This document shows, in pieces, positions 48,710 to 57,579 of a stretch of DNA of 64,000 nucleotides. The notes under the pieces are model-generated. The model was not told where the DNA came from, did no database searches, and was given only the letters and a program-made list of their open reading frames with translations. The position numbers were made by a program, and so were the translations under genes. Position 1 is the first letter of the stretch; each line of letters begins with the position of its first letter. The DNA comes from Stutzerimonas chloritidismutans AW-1 (GTDB lineage Bacteria; Pseudomonadota; Gammaproteobacteria; Pseudomonadales; Pseudomonadaceae), in the NCBI RefSeq assembly GCF_000495915.1, contig NZ_AOFQ01000007.1, positions 1 to 64,000 on the forward strand, given 5' to 3'.

Positions 48710-48780
48710 ACCGCCGTGTACGGAACCGTACGCACGGTGGTGTGGGAGGACGGCGGCCGTGAGGCCGCCTCCTACCCGAT
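48708..48780 (+). ncRNA. Intron domains V and VI, copy 2
   Basis: The same catalytic domain V and branch-point domain VI hairpins as in copy 1, with the likely branch A at 48774, seven bases from the 3' end counting inclusively. Confidence 0.75.
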
Positions 48781-48892
48781 CCTGCTGAACAGTGGCGTCA
48801 CAGGCCGTACATACCGTTCGTCCAAAATTGCACAGGAATTAAACAACTGAACTACGGTCAGTTAACTACTCGCTTAATCAAGGGCTTACGCC

Positions 48893-49114
48893 ATGAAGCT
48901 GGAAATAGCTCGAGGATTGTTCCTGGTTGGCGCTCTGGGAGTGACCACGCTGTGCGTGGCGGCCTGGAATGAGCCCGGAGCGACGCTGGTGCAGAGCAGC
49001 GAAAGCCGCAGCTATTGCCCGGTGCCGCCTGGTGGGCACCCGCAGTTCGAGGCGATGCGGCCTGATCAGGATTTGTTGTTGCTGCTGTATGGCCTGTCCC
49101 AGGGCATGCAGTGA
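48893..49114 (+). CDS. Small secreted or membrane-anchored protein, unknown
   Basis: A 73-residue protein with a hydrophobic N-terminal segment (GLFLVGALGVTTLCVAAW, about 8-25) that could be a signal or anchor, followed by a short polar part with one Cys (SRSYCPVPPGGH) and a Leu-rich end. No family recognised. There is no strong Shine-Dalgarno (AAGGG is about 7 bases upstream). It originally lay just after the groEL terminator and is now preceded by the intron; it is convergent with mexW. Confidence 0.5.
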   Translation: MKLEIARGLFLVGALGVTTLCVAAWNEPGATLVQSSESRSYCPVPPGGHPQFEAMRPDQDLLLLLYGLSQGMQ

Positions 49115-49146
49115 GCTGGAGGCTATCCTCGCAGGCCACACCGCAC

Positions 49147-52100
49147 TCAGCCGGCGCTCGGTACGGCCGCCGTGGACGGGCTTTGGTCGGGCTTGGCCAG
49201 CAGGTCATAGACCGCCGGTAGCACGAACAGGGTGAACAGCGTGCCCACCGACATGCCGGTGGCAATCACCAGGCCGATGTCAAACCGGCTGACCGCGCCG
49301 GCCCCACTGGCGATGATCAGCGGCACCATGCCGAACACCGTCGCTGCTGTGGTCATTAGCACCGGCCGCAGGCGGATCGCCGCCGCTTCTTCCACCGCTT
49401 CGCGTCGACTCAGGCCCTGTTCGCGGCGCAGCTGATTGGCGAACTCGACGATCATGATGCCGTGCTTGCTGATCAGTCCGATCAGCGTCACTAGGCCCAC
49501 CTGGGTATAGATGTTCATGCTCGACAGGCCAAGGAACAGCGGCACCAGCGCACCGCAAACCGACAGCGGCACGGTGACCAGGATCACCAGCGGATCGCGG
49601 AAGCTCTCGAACTGCGCGGCCAAGACCAGGAAGATCACCGCCAATGCCAGCGCGAAGGTCAGGTACAGCGCGTCGCCTTCCTGGATGTACTGGCGCGAGG
49701 CGCCGGCGTAATCGAAGCTGAAACCTTCGGGCGCTTCTTCGCGGGCGATGGTCTGCAGCGTTTCGATCGCCTCGCCCATGCTGACGATCGGAAAGCCCTG
49801 GATCATCGCGGCGTTGAGTTGCTGGAACTGCTTGAGCTGAGTCGGTCGGGCGCGATCGTGCACCTGGATCAGCGTCGACAGTGGAAGCATTTGGCCTTGC
49901 CCGTTGCGCACGTAGTAGTTGCTCAGCCAGTCCGGGTTGTCGCGGTAGGCGCGCTCGACCTGAGCGATGACCTTGTAGCTGCGGCCTTCGATGGTGAACC
50001 GGTTGATCTCCCCTTCGCCGAGCAGGGTGCTCAGGGTCAGGCCGAGGTCTTCCATGGAGACGCTCATTTGTGCCGCCTTCTCGCGGTCTATCTCGACCAC
50101 GATTTCGGGTTTGTCGAAGGCCAGGTCCACATCAAGGAAGGCGAACTTGCCCGATTCCTCGGCGCGCTTGCGGATGCGCTCGGTCACCTGCAGCAGCGTC
50201 TCGTAGTCGTTGGCGGTGTTGATCACGAACTGGAAGGGCAGGCCTTCGCCAGTGCCCGGCAGCGAAGGCAGGTTGAAACCGAAGATCTGCAGGCCCGGCA
50301 GGCGATCGAGCTTGGCCTGTACCTCGGGAAGGATCTCCATCTGCGAGCGCTCGCGCTCGTCCCAGGGCTTGAGCAGGAAGCCGCCGATGCCGCTCTGCAC
50401 GCCGTCAAAGCCGTTGATCTGGAACCAGGAGTAGTACTCCGGGAAGCTCTTGAAGATCTCCAGAAACTGGTCGGTGTAGGCGTTCAGGTAGTCCAGGTTG
50501 GCGGTCTTCGGTGCGCTGGCCATCATGAAGACGATGCCCTGGTCCTCTTCCGGCGCCAGCTCGCTCTCGGTGAACATCAGCAGCACCGGAATCAGCGCCA
50601 GCACGAGCACGGCGAACACCAGTACCACCGGGCGTGTATTGAGGGTGCCGTGCAGCGCGTGCTGGTAACGCTGCTTGAGGCGTTCGAACAGTTCGTCCAG
50701 GCGATGGGCGAAGCCGCTGGGGTTCTCCTCATGGCGCAGCAGCTTCGAACACATCATCGGTGACAGCGTCAGCGCCACGACTCCGGAAATCAGCACCGCG
50801 CCGGCCAGGGTCAGGGCGAACTCCTGGAACAGCGCGCCGGTCAGCCCCTGCAGGAAGCCGATGGGTGCATAGACCGCCGCCAGGGTGATGGTCATGGTCA
50901 CCACCGGCATGGCGATTTCCCGTGCGCCGTCGATGGCCGCCTGGAACGGTGACTTGCCCTGTTCTATATGCCGGTGGATGTTCTCCACCACGACGATGGC
51001 ATCGTCCACCACCAGGCCGATCGCCAACACCATGGCCAGCAGCGTCAGCAGATTGATCGAGTAACCCATCGCCTGCATGAAGAACAGCACGCCGATCATC
51101 GACAGCGGAATGGTCACCACCGGAATCAGCACGGTGCGCAGCGAGCCGAGGAAGAGAAACACCACGACGATGACGATCACTGCGGCTTCGGCCAGGGTCT
51201 TCACCACCTCGTCGATGGAGGCCTGGATGAACTCGGTGGCGTCGTAGGCGATGGTCGCCTTCAGGCCCGGCGGCAGCTGTGCCTCGATCTGCGGCATGAT
51301 CGCGCGCACTTCCTTGATCACGTCCAGCGGGTTGGCGCTGGGTGTGCCCTTGATGCCGATATAGACCGAGGGGATACCGTCGAACGAGCTGATCGAGTTG
51401 TAGCTTTCGGCGCCCATCTCCACCCGCGCCACATCACCCAGCAGAACGCGACTGTCGCCCTGCGTGCGCAGCGGGATGGCGGCGAACGCTTCCGGCGTCT
51501 TCAGCTCGGTGTCGGCGTTGATGCTGGTGACCACGTACTGGCCCTTCACTTCGCCGGCCGCCGAGAGGAAGTTGTACTTGCGCACCGCCTCGTTCACGTC
51601 GCTGGCGGAAACCCCATAGGCCGCGAGCTTCACCGGGTCCAGCCAGAGGCGCATGGCGAACACCTGGTTGCCGAGAATTTCCGCTTCGGCCATGCCCGGT
51701 AGCGTTGCCAGCTTGGGCTGGATGACCCGCGACAAGTAGTCGGTGATCTGCGGGTTGCTTAGCTGGTCGCTGTAGAAGCTGATGTACATCAGCGCGGTGG
51801 AGTCGGCTGCCTGCTTGTTCAGCACCGGGTCCTCGGCATCCTGCGGCAGCTGGTTCTTCACCGAGTTGGCCTGGCTCAGCAGCTCGGTGTAGAGGCGATC
51901 GGTGTCGGCACCGATGCGCGCATAGACCGAGATCACCGAGGCGTTCTGCTGGCTGACCGAGGTCATGTAGTCGACGCCTTCGGCGCTGGCCAGACTCTGC
52001 TGCAACGGCTGGGTGATGTAGCCCTGAATGGTCTCGGCGTTGGCACCGGGGTAGGCGGTGGTCACCGTGATCAGCGCACTTTCCATCTGCGGGTACTGAC

Positions 52101-52203
52101 GGATGGTCAGGCTGTTGAAGGCCTGGATGCCGAGCAGCACGATCAGCAGGCTGATGACGCTCGCCAGCACGGGGCGGCGGATGAAGGGATCGGTGAACGC
52201 CAT
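49147..52203 (-). CDS. mexW: RND multidrug efflux transporter MexW
   Basis: A 1,018-residue inner-membrane RND pump of the HAE1 type, driven by proton influx. It starts MAFTDPFIRRPVLASVISLL, has 12 TM segments and two large periplasmic loops, and carries the paired TM4 aspartates (GLVVDDAIVVVENIHRH) of the proton relay. The length and N-terminus agree with P. aeruginosa MexW, and the remembered position next to PA4370-PA4373 supports this. In P. aeruginosa MexVW works with OprM; no outer-membrane gene is present here. ATG 52203 lies 67 bases after mexV. Confidence 0.9.
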   Translation of the reverse strand: MAFTDPFIRRPVLASVISLLIVLLGIQAFNSLTIRQYPQMESALITVTTAYPGANAETIQGYITQPLQQSLASAEGVDYMTSVSQQNASVISVYARIGADTDRLYTELLSQANSVKNQLPQDAEDPVLNKQAADSTALMYISFYSDQLSNPQITDYLSRVIQPKLATLPGMAEAEILGNQVFAMRLWLDPVKLAAYGVSASDVNEAVRKYNFLSAAGEVKGQYVVTSINADTELKTPEAFAAIPLRTQGDSRVLLGDVARVEMGAESYNSISSFDGIPSVYIGIKGTPSANPLDVIKEVRAIMPQIEAQLPPGLKATIAYDATEFIQASIDEVVKTLAEAAVIVIVVVFLFLGSLRTVLIPVVTIPLSMIGVLFFMQAMGYSINLLTLLAMVLAIGLVVDDAIVVVENIHRHIEQGKSPFQAAIDGAREIAMPVVTMTITLAAVYAPIGFLQGLTGALFQEFALTLAGAVLISGVVALTLSPMMCSKLLRHEENPSGFAHRLDELFERLKQRYQHALHGTLNTRPVVLVFAVLVLALIPVLLMFTESELAPEEDQGIVFMMASAPKTANLDYLNAYTDQFLEIFKSFPEYYSWFQINGFDGVQSGIGGFLLKPWDERERSQMEILPEVQAKLDRLPGLQIFGFNLPSLPGTGEGLPFQFVINTANDYETLLQVTERIRKRAEESGKFAFLDVDLAFDKPEIVVEIDREKAAQMSVSMEDLGLTLSTLLGEGEINRFTIEGRSYKVIAQVERAYRDNPDWLSNYYVRNGQGQMLPLSTLIQVHDRARPTQLKQFQQLNAAMIQGFPIVSMGEAIETLQTIAREEAPEGFSFDYAGASRQYIQEGDALYLTFALALAVIFLVLAAQFESFRDPLVILVTVPLSVCGALVPLFLGLSSMNIYTQVGLVTLIGLISKHGIMIVEFANQLRREQGLSRREAVEEAAAIRLRPVLMTTAATVFGMVPLIIASGAGAVSRFDIGLVIATGMSVGTLFTLFVLPAVYDLLAKPDQSPSTAAVPSAG

Positions 52204-52270
52204 GGGAAGTCCCTGGAACCTTGTCTGAGTCTGCTGTGCATCGGGCCTGCCGCGTGAGGAACAGGCTTTT

Positions 52271-53407
52271 CTATTCGGTTGCCGGCTGCTGAGAGCCTTC
52301 CAGCTTGAGCGTGCGGCTTTCGGCGATGGCGACATGGGCGCCGGTGTCCAGCTTGAGCTGGCCGGCGGTGATCACCTGTTCGCCGCCCTCCAGGCCGTCG
52401 AGGACGACCGTCAGTCCGTCGCGCCGCTCGCCGGTGGTGACGAAGCGGCGCTCGACCACCAGGTAGGGCTCGTCGCTGCTGACGCCTTCCGGCGGCGTGC
52501 CCTCGGTCACCAGCAGCACCGAGTTGCCATACAGGGTGTAGGTGATGGCGGTTTCCGGGACCACCACCTGGGCGGTTTCGGTCGGCAGCAGCACCTGCAG
52601 GTCGGCAAACATGCCGGGCAGCAGACGTCCGTCCGGATTGCCCAGTTCGGCGCGCACCTGAACGTTGCGGGTAGTGGTTTCCACCTTCGGGTTCAGCGCG
52701 CTGATCACGCCTTCGAAACGTTCGCCGGGATAGGCGGCGACCTGTAGCTGCACTCGCTGGCCGAGCTTCAGCAGCGGCACATGCTGCTCGGCCAGGAAGA
52801 AGTCGACGTACAGCGTGGTCAGGTCCTGAAGCGTGGCGATCGGCGTGCCGGCGGCGATGTAGTCGCCGACATCCACCTGACGGATGCCGATGGTGCCGGA
52901 GAAGGGCGCCAGGATGCGCTTCTTCGACAGACTGGCGCGCAGCTGCGCGACGCTGGCCGCGGCCTTCTGCGATTCGGCATTGAGCCGGTCGTACTCGCTG
53001 CGCGAAATGGCCTGGCGATCCAGCAGGCTACGCGCACGCTGGAACTCCAGGCGCGACAGGTTGAGGTCGGCTTCGGCGCTGGCCAGGCTGGCCTGCTCCA
53101 TCTCGCTGTCGAGCAGCACGATGGCCTGGCCCTTGCTGACCTTCTCGCCGGACTGGAACTGCACGTCGGTGATGGTGCCGGCGATCTCGACGCTGAGGTC
53201 GATGCCCTGCGACGCCTTGAGCGTGCCGATGGCTGGCAGGCGGCTTTGCCAGTCCATGCGGCGGGCGAGCTCGGTTTCGACGTCGATCGCAGGCTTGGGC
53301 GCCTGGAACTGTTGAATCTGCTGATAGATCGAGTTGAATTTGAGCGCGGCAAGAATCGCAACGACGACGACCACCGCGCCCAGCATGAACAGCATGCGGC
53401 GCAACAT
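52271..53407 (-). CDS. mexV: RND periplasmic adaptor MexV
   Basis: A 378-residue membrane-fusion protein that links the RND pump to the outer-membrane channel. It has an N-terminal anchor helix (MLFMLGAVVVVVAILAALKF), a lipoyl/barrel-sandwich part (GTITDVQFQSGEKVSKGQ and APFSGTIGIRQVDVGDYI) flanking an alpha-hairpin (SLASAEADLNLSRLEFQRAR), and a C-terminal beta domain. It is the first gene of the mexVW operon. A perfect palindrome about 130 bases upstream may be an operator. No regulator gene is adjacent. Confidence 0.9.
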   Translation of the reverse strand: MLRRMLFMLGAVVVVVAILAALKFNSIYQQIQQFQAPKPAIDVETELARRMDWQSRLPAIGTLKASQGIDLSVEIAGTITDVQFQSGEKVSKGQAIVLLDSEMEQASLASAEADLNLSRLEFQRARSLLDRQAISRSEYDRLNAESQKAAASVAQLRASLSKKRILAPFSGTIGIRQVDVGDYIAAGTPIATLQDLTTLYVDFFLAEQHVPLLKLGQRVQLQVAAYPGERFEGVISALNPKVETTTRNVQVRAELGNPDGRLLPGMFADLQVLLPTETAQVVVPETAITYTLYGNSVLLVTEGTPPEGVSSDEPYLVVERRFVTTGERRDGLTVVLDGLEGGEQVITAGQLKLDTGAHVAIAESRTLKLEGSQQPATE

Positions 53408-53533
53408 TTTCCGATTTCCTTGGAGATGTGAGCCGGCTGTCTACTGCCGTGATCGAGGCAGCCGTTCGAACGGTCCGGTCGCCGGCTTCGGCAACCTGCT
53501 GGCACCTGACTCAGCAGGACCGGAGAGCGAGGA

Positions 53534-53558
53534 ACTTAGCCTCGAAACGAGGCTAAGT
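53534..53558. promoter_or_regulatory. 11-bp perfect palindrome upstream of mexV (candidate operator)
   Basis: ACTTAGCCTCG (53534-53544), AAA, CGAGGCTAAGT (53548-53558). It lies 127 bases from the mexV start and 71 bases after the chemoreceptor stop, both on the minus strand. No T-run follows on the minus strand, so an operator for the efflux genes is at least as likely as a terminator. Confidence 0.45.
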
Positions 53559-53594
53559 AAAGGGGGAGAGCGGGCGGAAAGCAGCGCAGGTGGG

Positions 53595-53622
53595 GGCGGT
53601 CGACAGACTGTCGACCCGCCCG
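53595..53622 (-). terminator. GC hairpin after the chemoreceptor gene
   Basis: On the plus strand GGGCGG-TCGACAG pairs with CTGTCGA-CCCGCCC with one bulged base. It starts 8 bases after the chemoreceptor stop. There is no T-run. Confidence 0.4.
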
Positions 53623-53629
53623 CTGATCA

Positions 53630-55252
53630 TCAGCCGGCGAGGCGTTGGGTGACCTCGGTAAGTTGCGCCGACAACCCATGCAGGTTCTGGCTGGCGGTTT
53701 CGGTGCGCTCGACGTTCTGTTGGTTGATCGTGGCGATCGAGGTGATCTCGGTGAGATTGCGCGAAATATCTTCGGCCACCGCGGTCTGCTCCTCGGCGGC
53801 CGTGGCGATCTGGCGGTTCATGTCGCGGATCGCCTCGACCGCTTCGGTGATGCGCTGCAGCATCTGACCGGCCTCGGTCACCTGGCCGACGCCCTGCTCG
53901 CTGCGCGCCTGGCCGCTCTCGATGGCGCGTACGGCATTGCTCGCGCCGGTCTGCACGGTGTCGATGATCTGGTGAATCTCGGCGGTGGACTCGGCGGTGC
54001 GCTGAGCCAGGGTGCGCACCTCGTCGGCTACCACGGCAAAGCCGCGGCCGGCGTCACCCGCTCGAGCTGCCTCGATGGCGGCATTGAGCGCGAGCAGGTT
54101 GGTCTGATCGGCGATCCCGCGGATCACCTCCAAGACCTTGCCGATGCGCCCGCTATCACCCTCCAGGCGGCGGATGACGTCTGCCGTGCTGGCGATCTCG
54201 TTGCTCATGTCGGTGATGGTGGCGATGGTGCCGCGCATCACCGCTTCGCCCTGCTGGGCGGAATGGTCGGCGGCGTCGGCGGCCTGCGCGGCTTCGGCGG
54301 CATGCCGCGAGACTTCCTGGGCGGTCGCGGACATCTCGTGCATCGCCGTGGCGACCTGATCGGTACGCGAGAACTGCTCGCGGGCGCCGTCGGCCATCAG
54401 CCTGGCGATGGCGTTCAACTCGCCGCTGGCACTGTCCAGATTCGAGGTGCTCTGCTGCAGGCGGGTGAAGGTGTCGGCGAGGAAGTCGCGCAGCACGTTG
54501 GCGGCAGCGGCAAGGCGGCCCAGTTCGTCGCTGCGGCTGGCATCCACGCGGTCGGCGAACTTGCCCTGGCTGAGGCGCGCGATGTGCTCGATCAGGTTGC
54601 GTATCGGTTCAATGATCCGACGATTGACCAGCCAGAGGCTGAACAGCGCCACTACCACACTGGCAAGGATCATGATGATCGGACCGAATGATGCGGTGCT
54701 CTGTGCGTCGGCACGGATGGTCTCCGAGCGCTGCGCTGCGGCGTCGCCCAGCTGTTTGACCAGCTCGCTCAGCTGAGCGCTGGTCGCCCGGTCGATACCG
54801 GCTACCGCGGCGTCCCCGGCGAGCGGGTCGCTGTCGGCAGCGATGAAGGCATCCAGGCCCTTGCGATAGGCAACGCCGAGAGTGCGGTGCTCGCTGCGCA
54901 GGCTCTCGATCTGCCTGGCCAGCTCCGGCTCGTCGGCGCTCGATACGAGCAGGTCGCCGAGAATCTTCTGCACCTTGGCTTCCTGGGCCTCGAACTGGCT
55001 CCAGTAGCGGTTGCGTGACTCAGGCTGTTTGCCGCGCAGCAGCACGTTCTTCCATTCCTGAACCTGGACCTTGAACTCGAGGTTGGCCTCGTCGATCAGT
55101 TGCACTTCGGCCAGCGGGCCGTCGAGCAGCGTCTGGAAGTGGTCGATGTTGTTGCTGAGCAGGCGAATGCAGGCGAGGGCGATGAGCAGCGTCAGCAGCA
55201 GGCTGCCACCAATCAGCGCGAGTATCTGCGCGCGCAGGGATTTCTGGAGCAT
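53630..55252 (-). CDS. Methyl-accepting chemotaxis protein
   Basis: A 540-residue chemoreceptor. TM1 is at about 8-30, a periplasmic four-helix-bundle-type sensor (about 31-185) follows, then TM2 ([20 protein letters not shown]), a HAMP domain ([17 protein letters not shown]) and a long cytoplasmic coiled coil whose conserved hairpin tip is [20 protein letters not shown]. No C-terminal CheB/CheR pentapeptide is present. The ligand cannot be predicted. ATG 55252 is the start; the codon at 55258 is TTG. Confidence 0.93.
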   Translation of the reverse strand: MLQKSLRAQILALIGGSLLLTLLIALACIRLLSNNIDHFQTLLDGPLAEVQLIDEANLEFKVQVQEWKNVLLRGKQPESRNRYWSQFEAQEAKVQKILGDLLVSSADEPELARQIESLRSEHRTLGVAYRKGLDAFIAADSDPLAGDAAVAGIDRATSAQLSELVKQLGDAAAQRSETIRADAQSTASFGPIIMILASVVVALFSLWLVNRRIIEPIRNLIEHIARLSQGKFADRVDASRSDELGRLAAAANVLRDFLADTFTRLQQSTSNLDSASGELNAIARLMADGAREQFSRTDQVATAMHEMSATAQEVSRHAAEAAQAADAADHSAQQGEAVMRGTIATITDMSNEIASTADVIRRLEGDSGRIGKVLEVIRGIADQTNLLALNAAIEAARAGDAGRGFAVVADEVRTLAQRTAESTAEIHQIIDTVQTGASNAVRAIESGQARSEQGVGQVTEAGQMLQRITEAVEAIRDMNRQIATAAEEQTAVAEDISRNLTEITSIATINQQNVERTETASQNLHGLSAQLTEVTQRLAG

Positions 55253-55336
55253 GGGCAAGGTCTCGTCATTTGGGAAACGTCAATGAGCATCCCTGCCGTT
55301 GCCCAGTATCATCGGCCGGGTGATGTTTTTCTTGAG

Positions 55337-56431
55337 CTAGACAATGCGCAGATGGTTGTCCCAGAGCCCCGCCGGCAGGTCCAGCGGCGTGCTGGCGATG
55401 CGTTCGCCACGGCAGTCGAACAGGCGGCAGCGGCCTTGCCCGGAGCTGACCACGAAGCCCTCGGCGACTGCCGCGACGCCCGCACAATCGGGCACGTGGG
55501 CCGCCTGGCGCAGCTCGGCGCTGTCCAGGTCCCAGATGAACAGCTTGTTGCCACGCGGCGCGGTGACGGCCAGCAGGCGCAGCTCGTCGTGGATGGCGAG
55601 GCTGGCGGTGTACTGGTTCATGATCTGCCGCTGTGCCTCGCCCAGCGGAAAGTGCTGGAAGGGCTGCCCGGGCCGCTTGATCGCCAGCAGCGGGATGCGG
55701 TCCATGGCATCGCCTTCGTACTGCTGGCCGCTGACCACGGTACCGTCGGCGGCGACGGCGAGGTGACGCACGCTGTTCATCTGCTCCGGCAGCTGTTCCT
55801 TGCTGACCAGCGTACCGTCGCGGCGCAGCAGCACCAGACTCGGCTCCATTGCATCGAGATTCATCATCTCGCGGCTATCGGCCTCGGTGCGGATACCGCC
55901 ATTGGCGATGACCAGGGTTTCGTTGTCCGGCATCCACAGCAACTGGTGCGGGCCGATACCATGGGTGGCGTGCTCGCCTACGCGCACCAGCTGGCGGTCT
56001 TCCAGGCGATAGACGCCAAGCACGCCACGGCCGGCATCGGCGGTGTCGTTTTCGGTGGTGTAGAACCACTCGCCGTCCTTGTGAAACACCCCGTGCCCAT
56101 AAAAGTGGCGCTCGGCCGGCGAGGCCATGACCTGCAGCAGACGACCGTCACGCGAGTCGATCAGGTAGCTCTCGCGGCTCGGGCGACGGCCGACGAACAC
56201 CGCCAAGGGCAGGTACGGGTGCGGGTAGACGTCATGGCAGCGTTCGGCGACCGGTGTGGCGAACACCTGGCTGCCATCGAGGCGGTAGCCGACGGCGTAG
56301 TGTTGCCCGTCGGCGCCATCACGCGCGGAGAGCAACATCTGCTGCCCGCCGTGACGCGTCAGTGTCCAGCCAGCGATGCCGCTGGCGGCAAGCATGGCAC
56401 CGGTCAGGCCAAGCAGGGTGCGGCGTTTCAT
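55337..56431 (-). CDS. DUF1513 beta-propeller-like periplasmic protein
   Basis: A 364-residue DUF1513 protein with a Tat-like N-terminus (MKRRTLLGLTGAMLAASGIAG; the RR pair is present but not the full SRRxFLK motif). Repeated strand units (HPYLPLAVFVGRRP, DGTVVSGQQYEGDA, LRLLAVTAPRGNKLFIWD) suggest a beta-propeller. Function unknown. It starts 2 bases after the second imelysin gene, as last gene of the imelysin cassette, so it probably shares an iron-related role (inference). Confidence 0.87.
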   Translation of the reverse strand: MKRRTLLGLTGAMLAASGIAGWTLTRHGGQQMLLSARDGADGQHYAVGYRLDGSQVFATPVAERCHDVYPHPYLPLAVFVGRRPSRESYLIDSRDGRLLQVMASPAERHFYGHGVFHKDGEWFYTTENDTADAGRGVLGVYRLEDRQLVRVGEHATHGIGPHQLLWMPDNETLVIANGGIRTEADSREMMNLDAMEPSLVLLRRDGTLVSKEQLPEQMNSVRHLAVAADGTVVSGQQYEGDAMDRIPLLAIKRPGQPFQHFPLGEAQRQIMNQYTASLAIHDELRLLAVTAPRGNKLFIWDLDSAELRQAAHVPDCAGVAAVAEGFVVSSGQGRCRLFDCRGERIASTPLDLPAGLWDNHLRIV

Positions 56432-56433
56432 GA

Positions 56434-57510
56434 TCAGTCTCCGTCGTGCGCGTTGAAGCCGATCTGTACGCCGAGGGCGCGTGCCAGCTCGAGCTGGTGC
56501 AGGCGATGCAGTTGGTCGATCCGCTGGTACAGCGCGTCGAGCTGCGCACGACTCTCCTCGTTGGCGAGCATTTCGCCGAACGGCTCGGACATGGCTTTCA
56601 GTTGCTGCAGCAGATCGGCGTAACCGGCGTCGATGCGCTTGGCCAGATCAGCCTGCTCTGCGCCGAGCAGCGCGCGCAGACCGTCCTGATCGGCACCCAG
56701 CCACAGGCTTTCGGCGCCTTTGACGGCGGCGGCGATATTGCTCAGGGTCGTGTCGCTGCGCCAGCCTTCGGCCTGATACGGCTGCGGATGGCCCTTGGTC
56801 TGGCGGCCGAGCGGCGCGCCGAGCTTCTTCTTCAGGCCGTCGAGGGCCGTGACCTGAACCCGCAGCAGTTCGGCGATGGCTTCGCTCGGTTCGGCATAAC
56901 GCTCGTTGGGAAAGCTGCGCAGCTGATCGGCCATGCCGTCCTTGTCCTGCCATTGCTGCAGGACGCTGGCTGCAAGCTGCTGCTGGTGCTCGCCGATGGC
57001 CGTCAGCAAGGGGCAGTAGCGCGTCCTGGTGGCGGGGTCGGCGAGGTCGATGCTGCTGTCGAAAAGGACGTACTCGTAGGCGCTCAGGCCCTGCACCACG
57101 ACGCTGGCGTTATCCAGATCGGCCTGGGTCAGCTCGGGCTTGGTCTTGAGCAGTGCCGTGACCTGGCGTGCAACGAGGTTCTTCTTGTCCGGCCAGAACT
57201 GGACCTGCCAGGCCAGATTGCCTTCGCCCATTGGGCCGATCAGCAGCGGCTGCAGGCCGGCCCAGGCGGTTTGCGCATGCACAAAGGCTGCATGCGCTTC
57301 GTCCAGGGTCTGGTTGTCGGCACAGAAGGCGATCGCGCTGGCCGCCAGGCGGCGGTCGGCTTCCGACCACTGTTTATAGGCTGGCAGCAATACGCCATCG
57401 GCCAAGGCTTTGCTGGTCTCGGCCTGCGGGTCGGCGGGCGTGCAGGCGCTCAGCAACAAGGCGGTGAGCAGAGCGCCGCTGGCGATGCGCAGGGTGTTCG
57501 AACGGATCAT
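56434..57510 (-). CDS. Imelysin-family lipoprotein lacking the signature His
   Basis: A 358-residue imelysin-like lipoprotein (lipobox LLSAC, Cys23). Imelysin-fold proteins are two four-helix bundles linked to periplasmic iron uptake (IrpA, EfeO-M75 type). The family GxHxxE motif appears here as G141-L-S-A-Y-E146, with Ser in place of His. The C-terminal part (SEPFGEMLANEESRAQLDALYQ) is helical. ATG 57510 is chosen for the signal peptide, not 57579. It lies 69 bases after the di-heme oxidoreductase and 2 bases before DUF1513. Confidence 0.87.
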   Translation of the reverse strand: MIRSNTLRIASGALLTALLLSACTPADPQAETSKALADGVLLPAYKQWSEADRRLAASAIAFCADNQTLDEAHAAFVHAQTAWAGLQPLLIGPMGEGNLAWQVQFWPDKKNLVARQVTALLKTKPELTQADLDNASVVVQGLSAYEYVLFDSSIDLADPATRTRYCPLLTAIGEHQQQLAASVLQQWQDKDGMADQLRSFPNERYAEPSEAIAELLRVQVTALDGLKKKLGAPLGRQTKGHPQPYQAEGWRSDTTLSNIAAAVKGAESLWLGADQDGLRALLGAEQADLAKRIDAGYADLLQQLKAMSEPFGEMLANEESRAQLDALYQRIDQLHRLHQLELARALGVQIGFNAHDGD

Positions 57511-57579
57511 GGTGTCCTCATCGGCAAGGCCGGTTGCAGCGCTTTCGCGCCGGGAAAGCATGGTGAATAGCATGGGCAT

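Larger units (their letters stand above)
46858..48780 (+). mobile_element. Group II intron, bacterial class C, copy 2 (1,923 bp)
   Basis: Same length and, as far as I compared, the same sequence as the copy at 14645-16567, in the same orientation, offset by 32,213 bases. It starts GTGCG at 46858 and ends at AT (48779-48780). It sits three bases after the T-run of the groEL terminator (5' exon ...TTTTTTTATG). The 3' flank (CCTGCTGAAC) differs from that of copy 1 after the first C, which fixes the boundary. The lack of differences between the copies indicates recent mobility. Confidence 0.93.

Noticed and set aside
55100..56623. Long plus-strand frames across the DUF1513 and imelysin genes (also 59177-60451)
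   Set aside because: Shadows of minus-strand genes with clear lipoprotein signals, heme motifs and family signatures.
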